A DNA stretch of 64,000 nucleotides from Acidovorax sp. DW039 (lineage in GTDB: Bacteria > Pseudomonadota > Gammaproteobacteria > Burkholderiales > Burkholderiaceae_C), in assembly GCF_037101375.1 (NCBI RefSeq), contig NZ_AP029019.1, positions 558,001-622,000 on the forward strand. The letters run 5' to 3'. The notes beneath the pieces are model-generated. The model was not told the origin of the DNA, searched no databases, and saw only the letters and a list, made by a program, of their open reading frames with translations. Positions within the stretch are counted from its first letter, which is position 1, and every line of letters begins with the position of its first letter. Below, piece by piece: positions 41,200-49,675 of the stretch. The position numbers were made by a program, and so were the translations under genes.

Positions 41200-41835
41200 T
41201 TACTTTTGGTTATCGCTCAGGCGGGCGCTGACCACACGCAAGCGAAGCGACAGTTTACGTGCCAGCAATGCCACCAGGCTGGCAGCCAGCTGAGGGTCCT
41301 TGCTCATCATGTCGTCCATGGCTTCAGCACTCAGCACGGCAATTTCGCAGTCCGTCAACGTGGTGCAGGCCGAGAAGCGGATGCCACTGTCCAGCAGCGA
41401 CATTTCGCCCAGGATGTCGCCCGGGCGTGTCTCAGCCAGTCGCAACTGCTCGCCCCAGGGTTGCACACGGTCCACGGCAATCGTGCCGGTCAGCAGCACC
41501 ACCATGAAGTTGCCGTACTCATCCTGCCGGATCACATCCCGGTTGGAGGGAACAGCGGCAAATTCGAAAAACCGTTCCATGCGTTCCACGGCGTCCTTGT
41601 CCAGGTGTGCCATGTACTTGTCTTTGGACCATAAGCCCTGCAGCAGCTTGCCCCCCCGACTGGCAGGCAGGCGCTTGGCACCCACCTCTACAGCCCGTGC
41701 CTCCCACGGTACCAGCATGGAGTCATCCACGCCTTGCCCCGCAAAGGCAGTGGAGAACAGCACCGAATCCGTGCTGTCGTCTTTGGATTTGTTGCCTGCG
41801 GTCTTTGAACGCAGAAGGCCAAGAATGCCTTTCAT
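41200..41835 (-). CDS. Cyclic-nucleotide-binding-domain protein between pilT and pilU
   Basis: A protein of 211 residues. About 85 N-terminal residues lack a recognised fold, followed by a CRP-type cyclic-nucleotide-binding domain: MVVLLTGTIAVDRVQPWGEQ, ETRPGDILGEMSLLDSG and IRFSACTTLTDCEIAVLS. The glutamate of the phosphate-binding cassette (GEM) is present, but the Arg-Ser pair of CRP reads Phe-Ser, with Arg one place earlier, so ligand binding may differ. There is no DNA-binding helix-turn-helix, which argues against a transcription factor. Placement between the two retraction ATPases suggests a role in twitching control; this is inference. Confidence 0.85.
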   Translation of the reverse strand: MKGILGLLRSKTAGNKSKDDSTDSVLFSTAFAGQGVDDSMLVPWEARAVEVGAKRLPASRGGKLLQGLWSKDKYMAHLDKDAVERMERFFEFAAVPSNRDVIRQDEYGNFMVVLLTGTIAVDRVQPWGEQLRLAETRPGDILGEMSLLDSGIRFSACTTLTDCEIAVLSAEAMDDMMSKDPQLAASLVALLARKLSLRLRVVSARLSDNQK

Positions 41836-41899
41836 AGATTGCTCCGGTCTGCAGCGCCTCGCGCTGCCATAAATCAGTGTGGGGCGGGTTCGATGCCCG

Positions 41900-42943
41900 T
41901 CAGCCTGGGAAGTTCTCGGGAATCTTCGCTTTGCTGCGTGCCTCTGCAGGGCTGATGATGTTGCGGCGGACCAGATCAGTCAGGTTTTGGTCCAGAGTCT
42001 GCATGCCCACGCTGTTGCTGGTCTGGATGGTGGAGTACATCTGCGCCACCTTGGCTTCGCGGATCAGGTTGCGGATGGCGCTGGTGCCCAGCATGATCTC
42101 ATGGGCGGCCACGCGGCCGGAGCCGTCCTTGGTCTTGCACAGTGTCTGCGAGATCACCGCTTGCAGCGACTCAGACAACATCGCGCGGACCATTTCCTTT
42201 TCTTCGGCGGGAAACACGTCGATGATCCGGTCGATGGTCTTGGCGGCACTGGACGTGTGCAGCGTGCCAAACACCAAGTGGCCTGTTTCCGCAGCCGTCA
42301 TGGCCAGGCGAATGGTTTCGAGGTCACGCATTTCACCCACCAGAATGGCGTCCGGGTCTTCGCGCAGCGCAGACTTCAGCGCAGCGGCGAACGACAGGGT
42401 CATCGGGCCGACTTCACGCTGGTTGACCAGGCACTTTTTGGATTCGTGCACGAACTCGATCGGATCTTCCACCGTGAGGATGTGGCCGTATTCGGTTTCG
42501 TTCAGGTAGTTGACCATGGCCGCCAGCGTGGTGGACTTGCCCGAGCCCGTAGGGCCTGTCACCAGCACCAGGCCGCGCGGCTTCAGTGCCAGGTCGCCAA
42601 AAATCTTGGGCGCGTTGAGCTGCTCCAGCGTCAGGATCTTGCTCGGAATCGTCCGGAAAACGGCGGCTGCGCCGCGGTTCTGGTTGAAGGCATTGACGCG
42701 AAAACGTGCCAGACCTTCGATCTCGAACGAGAAGTCAACTTCCAGAAACTCTTCATACTGTTTGCGCTGCGAGTCGCTCATGATGTCGTACACCATGGCG
42801 TGCACCGTCTTGTGGTCCAGCGCTTCCACATTGATGCGTCGCACATCGCCATGCACCCGGATCATGGGCGGCAGTCCTGCCGACAAGTGCAGGTCGGAGG
42901 CCTTGTTCTTGACGCTGAATGCCAGCAGTTGGGTAATGTCCAC
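41900..42943 (-). CDS. pilT: Type IV pilus retraction ATPase PilT
   Basis: Hexameric motor that depolymerises pili for twitching motility; 347 residues, canonical length. Walker A GPTGSGKSTTLAAMVNY, Asp box DPIEFVHESKK, Walker B ILVGEMRDLETIRLA, His box TGHLVFGTLHTSSAAKT, and the PilT-specific C-terminal AIRNLIRE motif. It is the first gene of the leftward cluster, 38 bp from the divergent yggS gene, a classical pilT neighbour. Confidence 0.96.
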   Translation of the reverse strand: MDITQLLAFSVKNKASDLHLSAGLPPMIRVHGDVRRINVEALDHKTVHAMVYDIMSDSQRKQYEEFLEVDFSFEIEGLARFRVNAFNQNRGAAAVFRTIPSKILTLEQLNAPKIFGDLALKPRGLVLVTGPTGSGKSTTLAAMVNYLNETEYGHILTVEDPIEFVHESKKCLVNQREVGPMTLSFAAALKSALREDPDAILVGEMRDLETIRLAMTAAETGHLVFGTLHTSSAAKTIDRIIDVFPAEEKEMVRAMLSESLQAVISQTLCKTKDGSGRVAAHEIMLGTSAIRNLIREAKVAQMYSTIQTSNSVGMQTLDQNLTDLVRRNIISPAEARSKAKIPENFPG

Positions 42944-42981
42944 GGGTTCCCCTCTATCGTTTGGTACGCTTGGCGGCCATT

Positions 42982-43704
42982 ATGACTACGATTGCCGCCA
43001 ACCTCCAACAGGTCAATGACCGCATTGCGCAGGCCTGCCGCGCCGCTGGACGTGCCCCCGCAGAAGTGCGTTTGCTCGCTGTCTCCAAGACCTTCGGCGC
43101 CGATGCCGTGGCAGAAGCGGTGACCGCCGGGCAGCGCGCGTTTGGCGAAAACTACATCCAGGAAGGGGTGGACAAGATCATCTCGCTGCGCCAGTCGTCA
43201 CCCCACCGGCTGGAGTGGCACTGCATTGGCCCTATACAGAGCAACAAGACGAAATGGGTGGCCGAGTACTTTGACTGGGCCCACACGGTGGACCGGCTGA
43301 AGATCGCCCAGCGCCTGTCGGACCAGCGGCCTGCCGATATGCCTCCGCTCAACATCTGCATTCAGGTGAATGTGGACGGCGGGGAAAACAAGGCGGGCGT
43401 GTCTCCCGCAGACGCCCTGCAACTTGCGCTGGATGTCGCGAAACTGCCACGACTGTGCCTCAGGGGGCTCATGAGCATTCCGGAGCCCGCGCCCGACTTT
43501 GCCGCGCAAAAGGCGGTTCACGAACAGGCCCGCCAGCTGTTTGAAGACATTCGGGCCGCCTTGGCTGCCGCTGGCGCGCCATGGGCGCAGCCGTGGGACA
43601 CCCTCTCCCTGGGCATGACGGGTGACATGGAGGCGGCCATTCATGCCGGTAGCACCATGGTGCGGGTGGGCACAGGCATTTTTGGTGGCCGCACTTACGC
43701 TTGA
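42982..43704 (+). CDS. yggS: YggS-family PLP homeostasis protein
   Basis: Cytoplasmic pyridoxal-phosphate-binding protein without known enzymatic activity, important for vitamin B6 and amino-acid homeostasis; 240 residues. The PLP lysine is in LLAVSKTFGADAV, followed by GENYIQEGVDKI, WHCIGPIQSNK, RGLMSIPEP and SLGMTGDMEAAIHAGSTMVR. ATG at 42982 gives the family N-terminus; an upstream GTG-type start at 42961 is less likely. Divergent from pilT with a 38-bp promoter region. Confidence 0.93.
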   Translation: MTTIAANLQQVNDRIAQACRAAGRAPAEVRLLAVSKTFGADAVAEAVTAGQRAFGENYIQEGVDKIISLRQSSPHRLEWHCIGPIQSNKTKWVAEYFDWAHTVDRLKIAQRLSDQRPADMPPLNICIQVNVDGGENKAGVSPADALQLALDVAKLPRLCLRGLMSIPEPAPDFAAQKAVHEQARQLFEDIRAALAAAGAPWAQPWDTLSLGMTGDMEAAIHAGSTMVRVGTGIFGGRTYA

Positions 43705-43745
43705 GCCCCGCCCTTCTGCACGCCTGCCTGCAAAGGTGCCCGTAA

Positions 43746-44810
43746 TCAGCCCTTGAAGCGAGCGATGCAGTCCAGCGCCTGCGCTACGTCTACCGCGTTC
43801 ACATCCAGGTGCGTCACCCAGCGCACCCGCGACTGCCCTGCATACAGCCCGCTTGTCACCCGCACCTGATGCTGGGCCAGCCATGCCAGCAGCGCAGGCG
43901 CGACATCGGCATGGATATCAGTGAACAGGATGTTCGTCTGCCATGGCTGAACCGTGATGCGCCCCTGGAGCACGGGGTGGCTCTCGGCCGCCTGCTGAAG
44001 CCCCTGGGCCAAGGTGTCCAGGTGGGCGTGGTCTTCTGCCAGCCTGCGCACCTGGTGCTCCAGTGCAAATTGTCCCGCTGCTGCCAGCAGGCCGGCCTGG
44101 CGCATGCCTCCCCCCAGCATCTTGCGCACGCGCCGGGCCCGGTGGATGAAATCGCGGCTGCCCAGCACCAAAGAGCCTACTGGCGCACCCAGCCCCTTGC
44201 TCAGGCACAGAGACACCGAGTCAAAGTGGCCGCACAGCGTGCGGGCTTCGTCATACACATCGCTGCCATGCCGGGCGGCATTGGCCGTAGCGGCGTTGAA
44301 CAGCCGCGCACCGTCCAGATGCAGGGCCAGACCGCGCTGGCGTGCCAGCCCCGTCGCCTCTGCCACATACGCTGGAGGAAGGACTTGGCCACCCGTGGTG
44401 TTTTCCAGCACCAGCAGGCGGGTGCGCGCAAAGTGTGGGTCGTCGGGTTTGATGGCCGCCGCGATGTCTGCGATGCGCAGCGTGCCGTCCGGCTGGGTTT
44501 CCACAGGTTGTGGCTGGATGGAGCCCAGCACCGCCATGCCGCCCCCTTCCCAGCGGTAGGTGTGCCAGCTTTGCCCCACGATGGCCTCATCCCCCCGCTG
44601 GCAATGGGTCATCAGCGCAATCAGGTTGGTTTGCGTACCTGAAGGCGCAAAGAGTGCCGCCTTAAACCCCAGCAACTGTGCAGCGTAGTCCTGCAGGGCA
44701 TTGACGGAGGGGTCATCGGCGAAGACATCGTCCCCCAGCGGGGCCTTGAACATCGCCTCCCGCATGGCGGGCGTGGGTTGGGTAACGGTGTCACTGCGAA
44801 AGTCGGGCAT
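43746..44810 (-). CDS. ltaE: Low-specificity L-threonine aldolase
   Basis: PLP enzyme cleaving L-threonine or L-allo-threonine to glycine and acetaldehyde; 354 residues. N-terminus [51 protein letters not shown], and PLP-lysine segment [19 protein letters not shown]. It converges with yggS across 41 bp and is divergent from the aminotransferase at 44977 through a 166-bp intergenic region. Confidence 0.92.
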   Translation of the reverse strand: MPDFRSDTVTQPTPAMREAMFKAPLGDDVFADDPSVNALQDYAAQLLGFKAALFAPSGTQTNLIALMTHCQRGDEAIVGQSWHTYRWEGGGMAVLGSIQPQPVETQPDGTLRIADIAAAIKPDDPHFARTRLLVLENTTGGQVLPPAYVAEATGLARQRGLALHLDGARLFNAATANAARHGSDVYDEARTLCGHFDSVSLCLSKGLGAPVGSLVLGSRDFIHRARRVRKMLGGGMRQAGLLAAAGQFALEHQVRRLAEDHAHLDTLAQGLQQAAESHPVLQGRITVQPWQTNILFTDIHADVAPALLAWLAQHQVRVTSGLYAGQSRVRWVTHLDVNAVDVAQALDCIARFKG

Positions 44811-44976
44811 GCGGATGTCCTGCGGAAAATCAATCTACGGATCGTAAGCGGTGATGGCTGCCCAGGTTGCGTCTGGGTGCGTGCTAAGCTGAAACAGACC
44901 CGTGCGCCCACACCGGCTTGCTGACACAAGCGGTGGGCCGCATTCTTTCGCCCCTTGTTGATGGAGACCTGTTGCC

Positions 44977-46116
44977 ATGCCCGGACTTCTGCCCGATATC
45001 GATCCCGATGGCCTGCTCGAATTCTCGGTGGTGTACACCGACCGCGCGCTCAACCACATGTCCAAGCGCTTTACCGGCGTGATGCAGGACATTCTGGCCA
45101 CCCTCAAGGAGGTCTACCATGCACACACCGCCGTACTGGTGCCCGGCAGCGGCACCTTCGGCATGGAAGCCGTGGCACGCCAGTTCGCCAACAAGGAAAA
45201 GGTGCTCATCGTGCGCAACGGCTGGTTCAGCTACCGCTGGACGCAGATTTTTGACGCCGACAAAGGTCTGGGCGGCGGCTCTGTGGTGTGCAAGGCGCGC
45301 CAGCAGGGCAGCGGCTCGCAGGCACCTTGGGCTCCATGCCCGGCGGAAGAAGTGGCCGCCACGATCCGAGCCGAAAAGCCCAAGGTGGTGTTCGCGCCCC
45401 ATGTAGAAACCGCCAGCGGCATCATCCTGTCAGACGACTACATCCGCACGCTGACGGCTGCCGCCCACGAGGTGGGCGCGCTGTTCGTGCTCGACTGCGT
45501 GGCCTCCGGCGCCATGTGGGTGGACATGCAGGCCACCGGCGTGGATGTGCTGATCTCTGCTCCGCAAAAGGGCTGGAGTGGCTCGCCCTGCTGCGCCATG
45601 GTGATGCTGAGCGAGCGTGCGCGTCAGGCCATCGATGGCACGACGAGCAGCAGCTTTTCGTGCGACCTCAAGAAGTGGATGCAGATTGCTGAGGGCTACG
45701 AAAAAGGCCAGCACGCCTACCACACCACCATGCCCACCGATGCGCTGGTGCGCCTGCGCGACGTGATGGCCGAGACCCGTGCCTACGGCTTTGCCAAGGT
45801 GCGCGAAGAGCAGATCGAACTGGGCGCCAAGGTGCGTGCGCTGCTGGAGTCGCGCGGCTTCCCCAGCGTGGCCGCGGAAGGCTTTAAGGCCCCCGGCGTG
45901 GTGGTGAGCTACACCACCGATCCTGGCATTCAGACCGGTAAGAAGTTTCTGGAAGTGGGCCTGCAGACCGCATCGGGCGTGCCGCTGCAGTGCGATGAGG
46001 GACCGGACTTCAAGTCCTTCCGCATCGGCCTGTTTGGCCTGGAGAAATGGCACAACGTAGACCGCACCGTGGGCCACCTGTCCAAGGCGCTCGACCAGAT
46101 TGCCTCTGCGGGCTGA
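44977..46116 (+). CDS. Class-V aminotransferase (alanine-glyoxylate/serine-pyruvate type)
   Basis: A PLP enzyme of 379 residues. N-terminus LEFSVVYTDRALNHMSKRF, VLVPGSGTFGMEAVARQF, aspartate in FVLDCVASGAMWVDM, and the PLP lysine in ISAPQKGWSGSPCCAMVML. The C-terminal domain ends GLFGLEKWHNVDRTVGHL. Close relatives transaminate alanine, serine or phosphonate-derived amines to glyoxylate or pyruvate; the exact substrate is uncertain. Next to ltaE and not far from glcD, it fits loosely with glycine/glyoxylate metabolism, but the genes are not one operon. The DUF445 gene begins 16 bp downstream. Confidence 0.87.
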   Translation: MPGLLPDIDPDGLLEFSVVYTDRALNHMSKRFTGVMQDILATLKEVYHAHTAVLVPGSGTFGMEAVARQFANKEKVLIVRNGWFSYRWTQIFDADKGLGGGSVVCKARQQGSGSQAPWAPCPAEEVAATIRAEKPKVVFAPHVETASGIILSDDYIRTLTAAAHEVGALFVLDCVASGAMWVDMQATGVDVLISAPQKGWSGSPCCAMVMLSERARQAIDGTTSSSFSCDLKKWMQIAEGYEKGQHAYHTTMPTDALVRLRDVMAETRAYGFAKVREEQIELGAKVRALLESRGFPSVAAEGFKAPGVVVSYTTDPGIQTGKKFLEVGLQTASGVPLQCDEGPDFKSFRIGLFGLEKWHNVDRTVGHLSKALDQIASAG

Positions 46117-46132
46117 AGCGGCCCCGGCCCGG

Positions 46133-47431
46133 ATGACCGCAGGACTCCACACCCCTGCCGCCCAGGCCTTGCGCCGCGCCAAGCGGCAGGCACTGGGTCT
46201 GTTGCTGCTGGCATTCGCCGTGTTTGTGGGCACCAGCCTGATGGAGCGCGGCCTGGCCCTCAACTGCCTCAAGGCCGTGGCCGAAGCCGCCATGGTGGGG
46301 GCCCTGGCCGACTGGTTTGCGGTGGTGGCGCTGTTCCGCCGCCCGCTGGGCTTGCCCATTCCGCACACCGCCGTCATTACGCGCAACCAGGAGCGCATAG
46401 GCCGCAACCTGGGCACCTTTGTGCGCGACAAGTTTCTCGATGTGCCCTCGCTTGTCTCGCTGATACGTCGGCACGACCCCGCCGAGCGCCTCGCCCAATG
46501 GCTGCTGGCGCCCGGCCATGCCGAGCTGCTGGGCCAGCAGGCCACGCGGCTGGTATCGGCCGCGCTGGATACGGTGCAGGACGCGCAGGTGGAGCGCTTC
46601 ATCCAGAAAGCGGCGCGGGCCTTGATCGGGCAGGTGGACATGTCGCGCGCATTGGCTGCCGTGCTCGACACCCTGACCCACAAGGGCCGCCACCAGGCCC
46701 TGCTTGATGAGGTGCTGGTCAAGCTGACCGAGTTGCTGCAGAACCCGGAAACCCGTGCCTGGGTGGCGCAGTCCATCGTGGCATGGCTCAAGAAGGACCA
46801 TCCCCGCACCGAAAAACTGCTGCCCAGCGATTGGCTGGGCGACAAAGGCTCGGGCCTGTTGGCGCGCGCGCTGGAAAGCCTGATGGCTGATGTGGCCGCC
46901 AACCCCCAGCATGCGCTGCGCGCGCAGTTTGACGGTGCGCTGCAGCGTTTCATCGAGCGTTTGCGGACCGACCCGGACTGGCTGCGCAAGGGCGAGGAGA
47001 TTCGCACCTATCTGCAGACAGACCCCATGGTGGGCGGCTATGTGCAGACCCTGTGGCTGGATTTGCGCCATGCATTGCAGCGCGATCTGGCAGACGCCGA
47101 CTCGGTGCTGGCCCGGCAGGTGCGCAAGCTGGGGGTGTGGCTGGGCGAATCGCTGGCGGGCGATGCCGCCTTGCGCCACGCGTTCAATGAGCGACTGGAG
47201 CAGTGGGTGCAAGGCCTGGCCCCCGATGTGTCCGCCTTCATTGCCCAGCACATCGAGGACACCGTGCGCCGCTGGGATGCCGAGGAGATGTCAGCCCTGA
47301 TCGAGCTGAACATCGGCAAAGACCTGCAGTACATCCGCATCAACGGCACCCTGGTGGGCGGGTTGATCGGGCTGGTCCTGTTTGGCGTCTCCCATGCGGG
47401 GGACATCTGGCGCTTGCTGGTGGGCGGGTGA
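46133..47431 (+). CDS. DUF445 family membrane protein
   Basis: A protein of 432 residues with a hydrophobic N-terminal segment (ALGLLLLAFAVFVGTSLM), the family signature AVAEAAMVGALADWFAVVAL-FRRP, then a long soluble helical region and a C-terminal membrane segment (GTLVGGLIGLVLFGVSHAG). This anchor-helix-anchor layout matches the YjiN/DUF445 family of unknown function. ATG 46133 is preferred to an upstream frame that overlaps the aminotransferase. Probably co-transcribed with that gene (16-bp gap). Confidence 0.88.
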   Translation: MTAGLHTPAAQALRRAKRQALGLLLLAFAVFVGTSLMERGLALNCLKAVAEAAMVGALADWFAVVALFRRPLGLPIPHTAVITRNQERIGRNLGTFVRDKFLDVPSLVSLIRRHDPAERLAQWLLAPGHAELLGQQATRLVSAALDTVQDAQVERFIQKAARALIGQVDMSRALAAVLDTLTHKGRHQALLDEVLVKLTELLQNPETRAWVAQSIVAWLKKDHPRTEKLLPSDWLGDKGSGLLARALESLMADVAANPQHALRAQFDGALQRFIERLRTDPDWLRKGEEIRTYLQTDPMVGGYVQTLWLDLRHALQRDLADADSVLARQVRKLGVWLGESLAGDAALRHAFNERLEQWVQGLAPDVSAFIAQHIEDTVRRWDAEEMSALIELNIGKDLQYIRINGTLVGGLIGLVLFGVSHAGDIWRLLVGG

Positions 47432-47460
47432 TTCAGTCGGGCTGACGTCAGACGCAATGT

Positions 47461-47520
47461 GCTATTGATCTAATAGCTGATTGCGCCTATCTATCAAGCG
47501 CTAGAGCCAAAAAATATCAA
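47461..47520 (+). repeat. Dispersed palindromic repeat copy overlapping the glcD stop
   Basis: GCTATT-GATCT-AATAGC hairpin, then TTGCGCCTATCTATCAAGCG and a terminal ATATCAA. The last bases include the reverse complement of the glcD stop codon (47517-47519). Confidence 0.75.
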
Positions 47521-49022
47521 AACCTTGGCAGATCCGGGTGCTTGATCTGCCCCCCGCGCACCAGCATCTTCCCGTACTCCGCGCAGCGGTGTAGCGTTGG
47601 AATCACCTTGCCCGGGTTCAGCAACCCCGCCGGGTCGAACGCGTTTTTGAGCCCGAACATCTGCGCGTTTTCCTCGGCAGAGAACTGCACGCACATGCTG
47701 CTCAGCTTCTCGATGCCCACGCCGTGCTCACCTGTCACCGTGCCGCCCATGGCCACGCTGGTTTCCAGAATGTCGGCGCCAAACAGCTCGCAGCGGCGCA
47801 GCTGGTCGGGGTCGTTCGCATCAAAAAGGATCAGCGGGTGCAGGTTGCCATCGCCCGCGTGGAACACGTTGGCGCAGCGCAGCTGGTACTTTTTCTCCAT
47901 CTCGGCAATGGCAAGCAGGATGTCGGCCAGGCGCTTGCGCGGAATGGTCGAGTCCATGCACATGTAGTCAGGGCTGATGCGCCCGCTGGCCGGAAAGGCA
48001 TTTTTGCGCCCGCTCCAAAAGCGCAGGCGCTCGGCTTCGTCGCGGCTCACGCTGATGGCGGTGGCACCTGCAGCGCGCAGCACCTCGCTCATACGGCCAA
48101 TTTCTTCTTCCACCTCTTCGGGGGTGCCGTCGCTTTCGCACAGCAAAATGGCTTCGGCTGTCAGGTCGTAGCCCGCGTGCACAAAGTCTTCCACGGCAGC
48201 GGTCATGGGCTTGTCCATCATCTCCAGCCCGGCGGGGATGATGCCTGCCGCAATCACCGCCGCCACGGCGTCGCCCGCTTTGCGCACATCGTCAAAGCTG
48301 GCCATGATGCAGCGCGCCAGCTGGGGCTTGGGGATCAACCTCACGGTCGCCTCAGTGGTCACGGCCAGCATGCCCTCGCTGCCGATCACTGCGGCCAGCA
48401 GGTCGTAGCCGGGCGTGTCCAGCGCCTCGCTGCCAAATTCCACGGCTTCGCCTTCGGCGGTGAACCCCTTGACTTTGAGCACGTTGTGCACCGTCAGCCC
48501 GTACTTCAGGCAGTGCACACCGCCGGAGTTTTCTGCCACGTTGCCGCCGATGGTGCAGGCGATCTGGCTGCTGGGATCGGGCGCGTAATACAGCCCGTAG
48601 GGCGCAGCCGCCTCGCTGATGGCCAGGTTGCGCACACCGCACTGCACCCGCGCCGTGCGGCTCACCGGGTCCACATCCAGAATGCGGTTGAACTTGGCCA
48701 GCGACAGCGTGACGCCTGCAGCGTGGGGCATGGCACCGCCCGACAAGCCTGTGCCTGCCCCGCGCGCCACCACTGGCACCTGCAGTGCATGGCAGGTTTT
48801 CAGCACGGCGGCCACCTGCTCGTACGTCTCGGGCAGGCACACCACCAAAGGCCGCTGTCGGTAGGCCGTGAGGCCATCGCACTCGTAGGGCGTGGTGTCT
48901 TCGCTGTGCCAGAGCAGGGCGTGCTGTGGCACCACGGCAGACAAAGCCTGCACCACGCGGTGCTGCAGCGTCTTCCGTTCTTCAGGGGATAGGGTGGGAT
49001 GTAGGGCGGTTTCGGTCATCAC
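47517..49022 (-). CDS. glcD: FAD-linked oxidase, glycolate oxidase subunit GlcD type
   Basis: A flavoprotein of 501 residues oxidising a 2-hydroxyacid such as glycolate or D-lactate. The FAD-binding_4 domain shows VVARGAGTGLSGGAMPHAAG, ACTIGGNVAENSGGVHCLKY and IGSEGMLAVTTEATVRLIP; the C-terminal FAD-oxidase domain shows FHAGDGNLHPLILFD and GTVTGEHGVGIEK. The GlcE and GlcF partners are not in the window, so activity as a GlcDEF complex cannot be confirmed. The stop codon lies inside a dispersed repeat. Start at either of two adjacent ATGs (49022, 49019). It follows the CPBP protease gene by 57 bp on the same strand. Confidence 0.9.
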   Translation of the reverse strand: MMTETALHPTLSPEERKTLQHRVVQALSAVVPQHALLWHSEDTTPYECDGLTAYRQRPLVVCLPETYEQVAAVLKTCHALQVPVVARGAGTGLSGGAMPHAAGVTLSLAKFNRILDVDPVSRTARVQCGVRNLAISEAAAPYGLYYAPDPSSQIACTIGGNVAENSGGVHCLKYGLTVHNVLKVKGFTAEGEAVEFGSEALDTPGYDLLAAVIGSEGMLAVTTEATVRLIPKPQLARCIMASFDDVRKAGDAVAAVIAAGIIPAGLEMMDKPMTAAVEDFVHAGYDLTAEAILLCESDGTPEEVEEEIGRMSEVLRAAGATAISVSRDEAERLRFWSGRKNAFPASGRISPDYMCMDSTIPRKRLADILLAIAEMEKKYQLRCANVFHAGDGNLHPLILFDANDPDQLRRCELFGADILETSVAMGGTVTGEHGVGIEKLSSMCVQFSAEENAQMFGLKNAFDPAGLLNPGKVIPTLHRCAEYGKMLVRGGQIKHPDLPRF

Positions 49023-49079
49023 CGCCGCACTGTAACGCCCGCAGGGCCGTTTGTGGGGGCGGGACGGGTTGAAGTTTCG

Positions 49080-49628
49080 TCACAGCCCACGTGACAAAAG
49101 TGCCAGGCTCAAGTTGAACCAGGCATGGGTGGCAATGCAGGCACCCAGGCTGCCACTGCGGCGCCACACCTCGGCCAGCGCCCAGCCCGGCACCAGCCAC
49201 CACAGGCAGTGCCAGCCATGGGCCGGGGCGTGGGCTGCGGCGAACGCCATCGCGGTCAGCGTGGTGGCGCCGTGCTCTGCAGACCACCGCCCCACCGCTG
49301 TACGCACTGCGGCCGAGCGGGGCCAGAATCTGCTGCGCAGTGGCGGACGCCACCGCTGCAGCCCCTCGTGCAGGCTGCTCTGCACCAGCAGCCGAAAGAC
49401 GGACTCTTCCAGCACAGGAGCCCCCAGCAGAACCCAAAGCCATGCCCCCGCTCCCGCAGGGCGCAGCCCCATTCCCAGCCAGTGGTGTGCCAGCCATGCC
49501 ACGGCTGCCGCAGCCGCCCACACTCCCGCCAGAAAGGCCAGCAACCGGGTGGTGAGTGGGCGCACCTGCCGCCCGGCGCTCAGGATCTGCGCCAAGGCGT
49601 TCAAGGGGCGTTGCTGAGTCAGTCTCAT
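49080..49628 (-). CDS. mrtJ: CPBP/CAAX-type intramembrane glutamic protease (MrtJ-like, JDVT-CTERM system)
   Basis: A multi-pass membrane protein of 182 residues in the ABI/CPBP family. All three active-site motifs are present: Glu74-Glu75 with Arg79 in PVLEESVFRLL, Phe129 and His133 in FAAAHAPAHGW, and His168 and Asn172 in HAWFNLSLALL. It lies 47 bp downstream of the CLCA-like gene, whose C-terminus looks like a JDVT-CTERM sorting signal. The established JDVT-CTERM scheme pairs such targets with a dedicated protease named MrtJ, so this is most likely the processing enzyme. Family and motifs are clear; the specific MrtJ assignment is inferred from context. Confidence 0.8.
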   Translation of the reverse strand: MRLTQQRPLNALAQILSAGRQVRPLTTRLLAFLAGVWAAAAAVAWLAHHWLGMGLRPAGAGAWLWVLLGAPVLEESVFRLLVQSSLHEGLQRWRPPLRSRFWPRSAAVRTAVGRWSAEHGATTLTAMAFAAAHAPAHGWHCLWWLVPGWALAEVWRRSGSLGACIATHAWFNLSLALLSRGL

Positions 49629-49675
49629 GGCATTTCAGGTTGCAGTTCTGCTGAGTCCTGTGCTGTCAGTGGCCC

